A stretch of DNA of 64,000 bases from Imbricaverruca yamaguchii (lineage: Eukaryota; Arthropoda; Thecostraca; Neoverrucidae), in the NCBI GenBank assembly GCA_034440575.1, contig JAOTOL010001642.1, positions 1,116,001 through 1,180,000 of the forward strand, written 5' to 3'. Positions within the stretch are counted from its first letter, which is position 1. Each line of letters opens with the position of its first letter. The position numbers and the translations under genes are program-made. Under the pieces are notes generated by a model. That model did no database searches. It saw nothing but the letters and a program-made list of their open reading frames with translations, and had not been told where the DNA came from. Shown one piece after another: positions 63,528 through 64,000 of this stretch.

Positions 63528-63975
63528 ATTTATTTATTTATGTATTTATTTATTTATTTCATAATGCATGCCCTACACGTGCAGTGGCTATTATGGACAG
63601 TCTGGGTATGCCTCTCTGTGTATGGATGTCAGGTGCAGGCGGTCGTCTGCACGTGTGTGACGATTTCGCAGGATAGAGTTTGCAGTGATTTGGCCGGCAA
63701 TGTGCGTTGGCTCACCCGTCAAAATGATCTTGTGGAGCAAAGTAAGGCTGTAAAATAGATGAAGATCAGCTGCGGTGAGGAGACCCAACTCGTTTCGGGC
63801 ATCAGAAATATGATGAAATGTCCGTAGATCTGACACGACTCTATTGACGAAGTTAATGATCTTGTCTGGTCGGTGGATGTTTGCTGCCGACCCATTCCCG
63901 TAAACAGATATGCAGTAGCGGATATCTGATATAACCAGGATATTGGCTATTCTGAAGTATGGCTGGCTGGTGGGA
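63528..63975 (-). mobile_element. 3' fragment of a non-LTR retrotransposon inserted in a minisatellite
   Basis: The minus strand reads R-Y-C-I-S-V-Y-G-N-G-S, I-N-F-V-N-R-V-V and S-L-T-L-L-H-K-I-I-L-T-G-E-P, typical of the C-terminal end of Jockey-like RT proteins. It ends after a stop and runs into an (AAAT)n-like tail at 63528-63558. The same degenerate GGTACC/GAGCAGTA minisatellite flanks it on both sides, so it appears to have inserted into the array. Confidence 0.75.
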
Positions 63976-64000
63976 CTGGTACACCTGGTAGCGAGCAGTA

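Overview
The window is eukaryotic nuclear DNA from an invertebrate, most likely an arthropod and plausibly a crustacean; the species cannot be named from sequence alone. Genes are split by introns with GT/AG borders. Non-LTR retrotransposon remnants and tRNA-headed SINEs are common, and micro- and minisatellites fill much of the rest. Nothing looks prokaryotic or viral.

The main content is a minus-strand gene covering at least 8.3-34.6 kb. It encodes a cation-independent mannose-6-phosphate/IGF-II receptor-like protein (IGF2R; Lerp in Drosophila), which carries lysosomal enzymes from the Golgi. I reconstruct 20 coding exons, from a signal-peptide exon at 34.58 kb to an exon ending at 8291, about 1,165 codons. 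All 19 junctions agree in phase, and one exon (exon 5) is weak. The exons encode about nine MRH (CIMR) repeats. The remaining repeats, membrane anchor and tail were not found and probably lie left of the window. Introns hold a tRNA-Ala(CGC) gene, a 366-bp foldback palindrome, SINEs, a LINE remnant and many tandem arrays. At least six exon borders lie inside or against a tandem array that has copied the splice site itself, which is the most unusual feature here.

The 5' end of this gene lies in a 7-kb block (about 33.2-40.4 kb) almost free of CpG, interrupted by a CpG-retaining island at about 35.4-36.0 kb. The island is the best promoter candidate for the receptor and may be bidirectional. The block also holds a decayed LINE (36.6-38.2 kb).

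To the right, at 41.4-42.7 kb, is an intronless class A GPCR on the plus strand, 434 residues long, with an unusual TM6 and TM7. From 43 to 64 kb I find mostly repeats and unassigned sequence. A candidate first coding exon of an unidentified plus-strand gene lies at 57.86-57.97 kb in a CpG-rich stretch. A LINE 3' fragment sits inside a minisatellite at the right edge. From 1 to 8 kb there is no confident gene.
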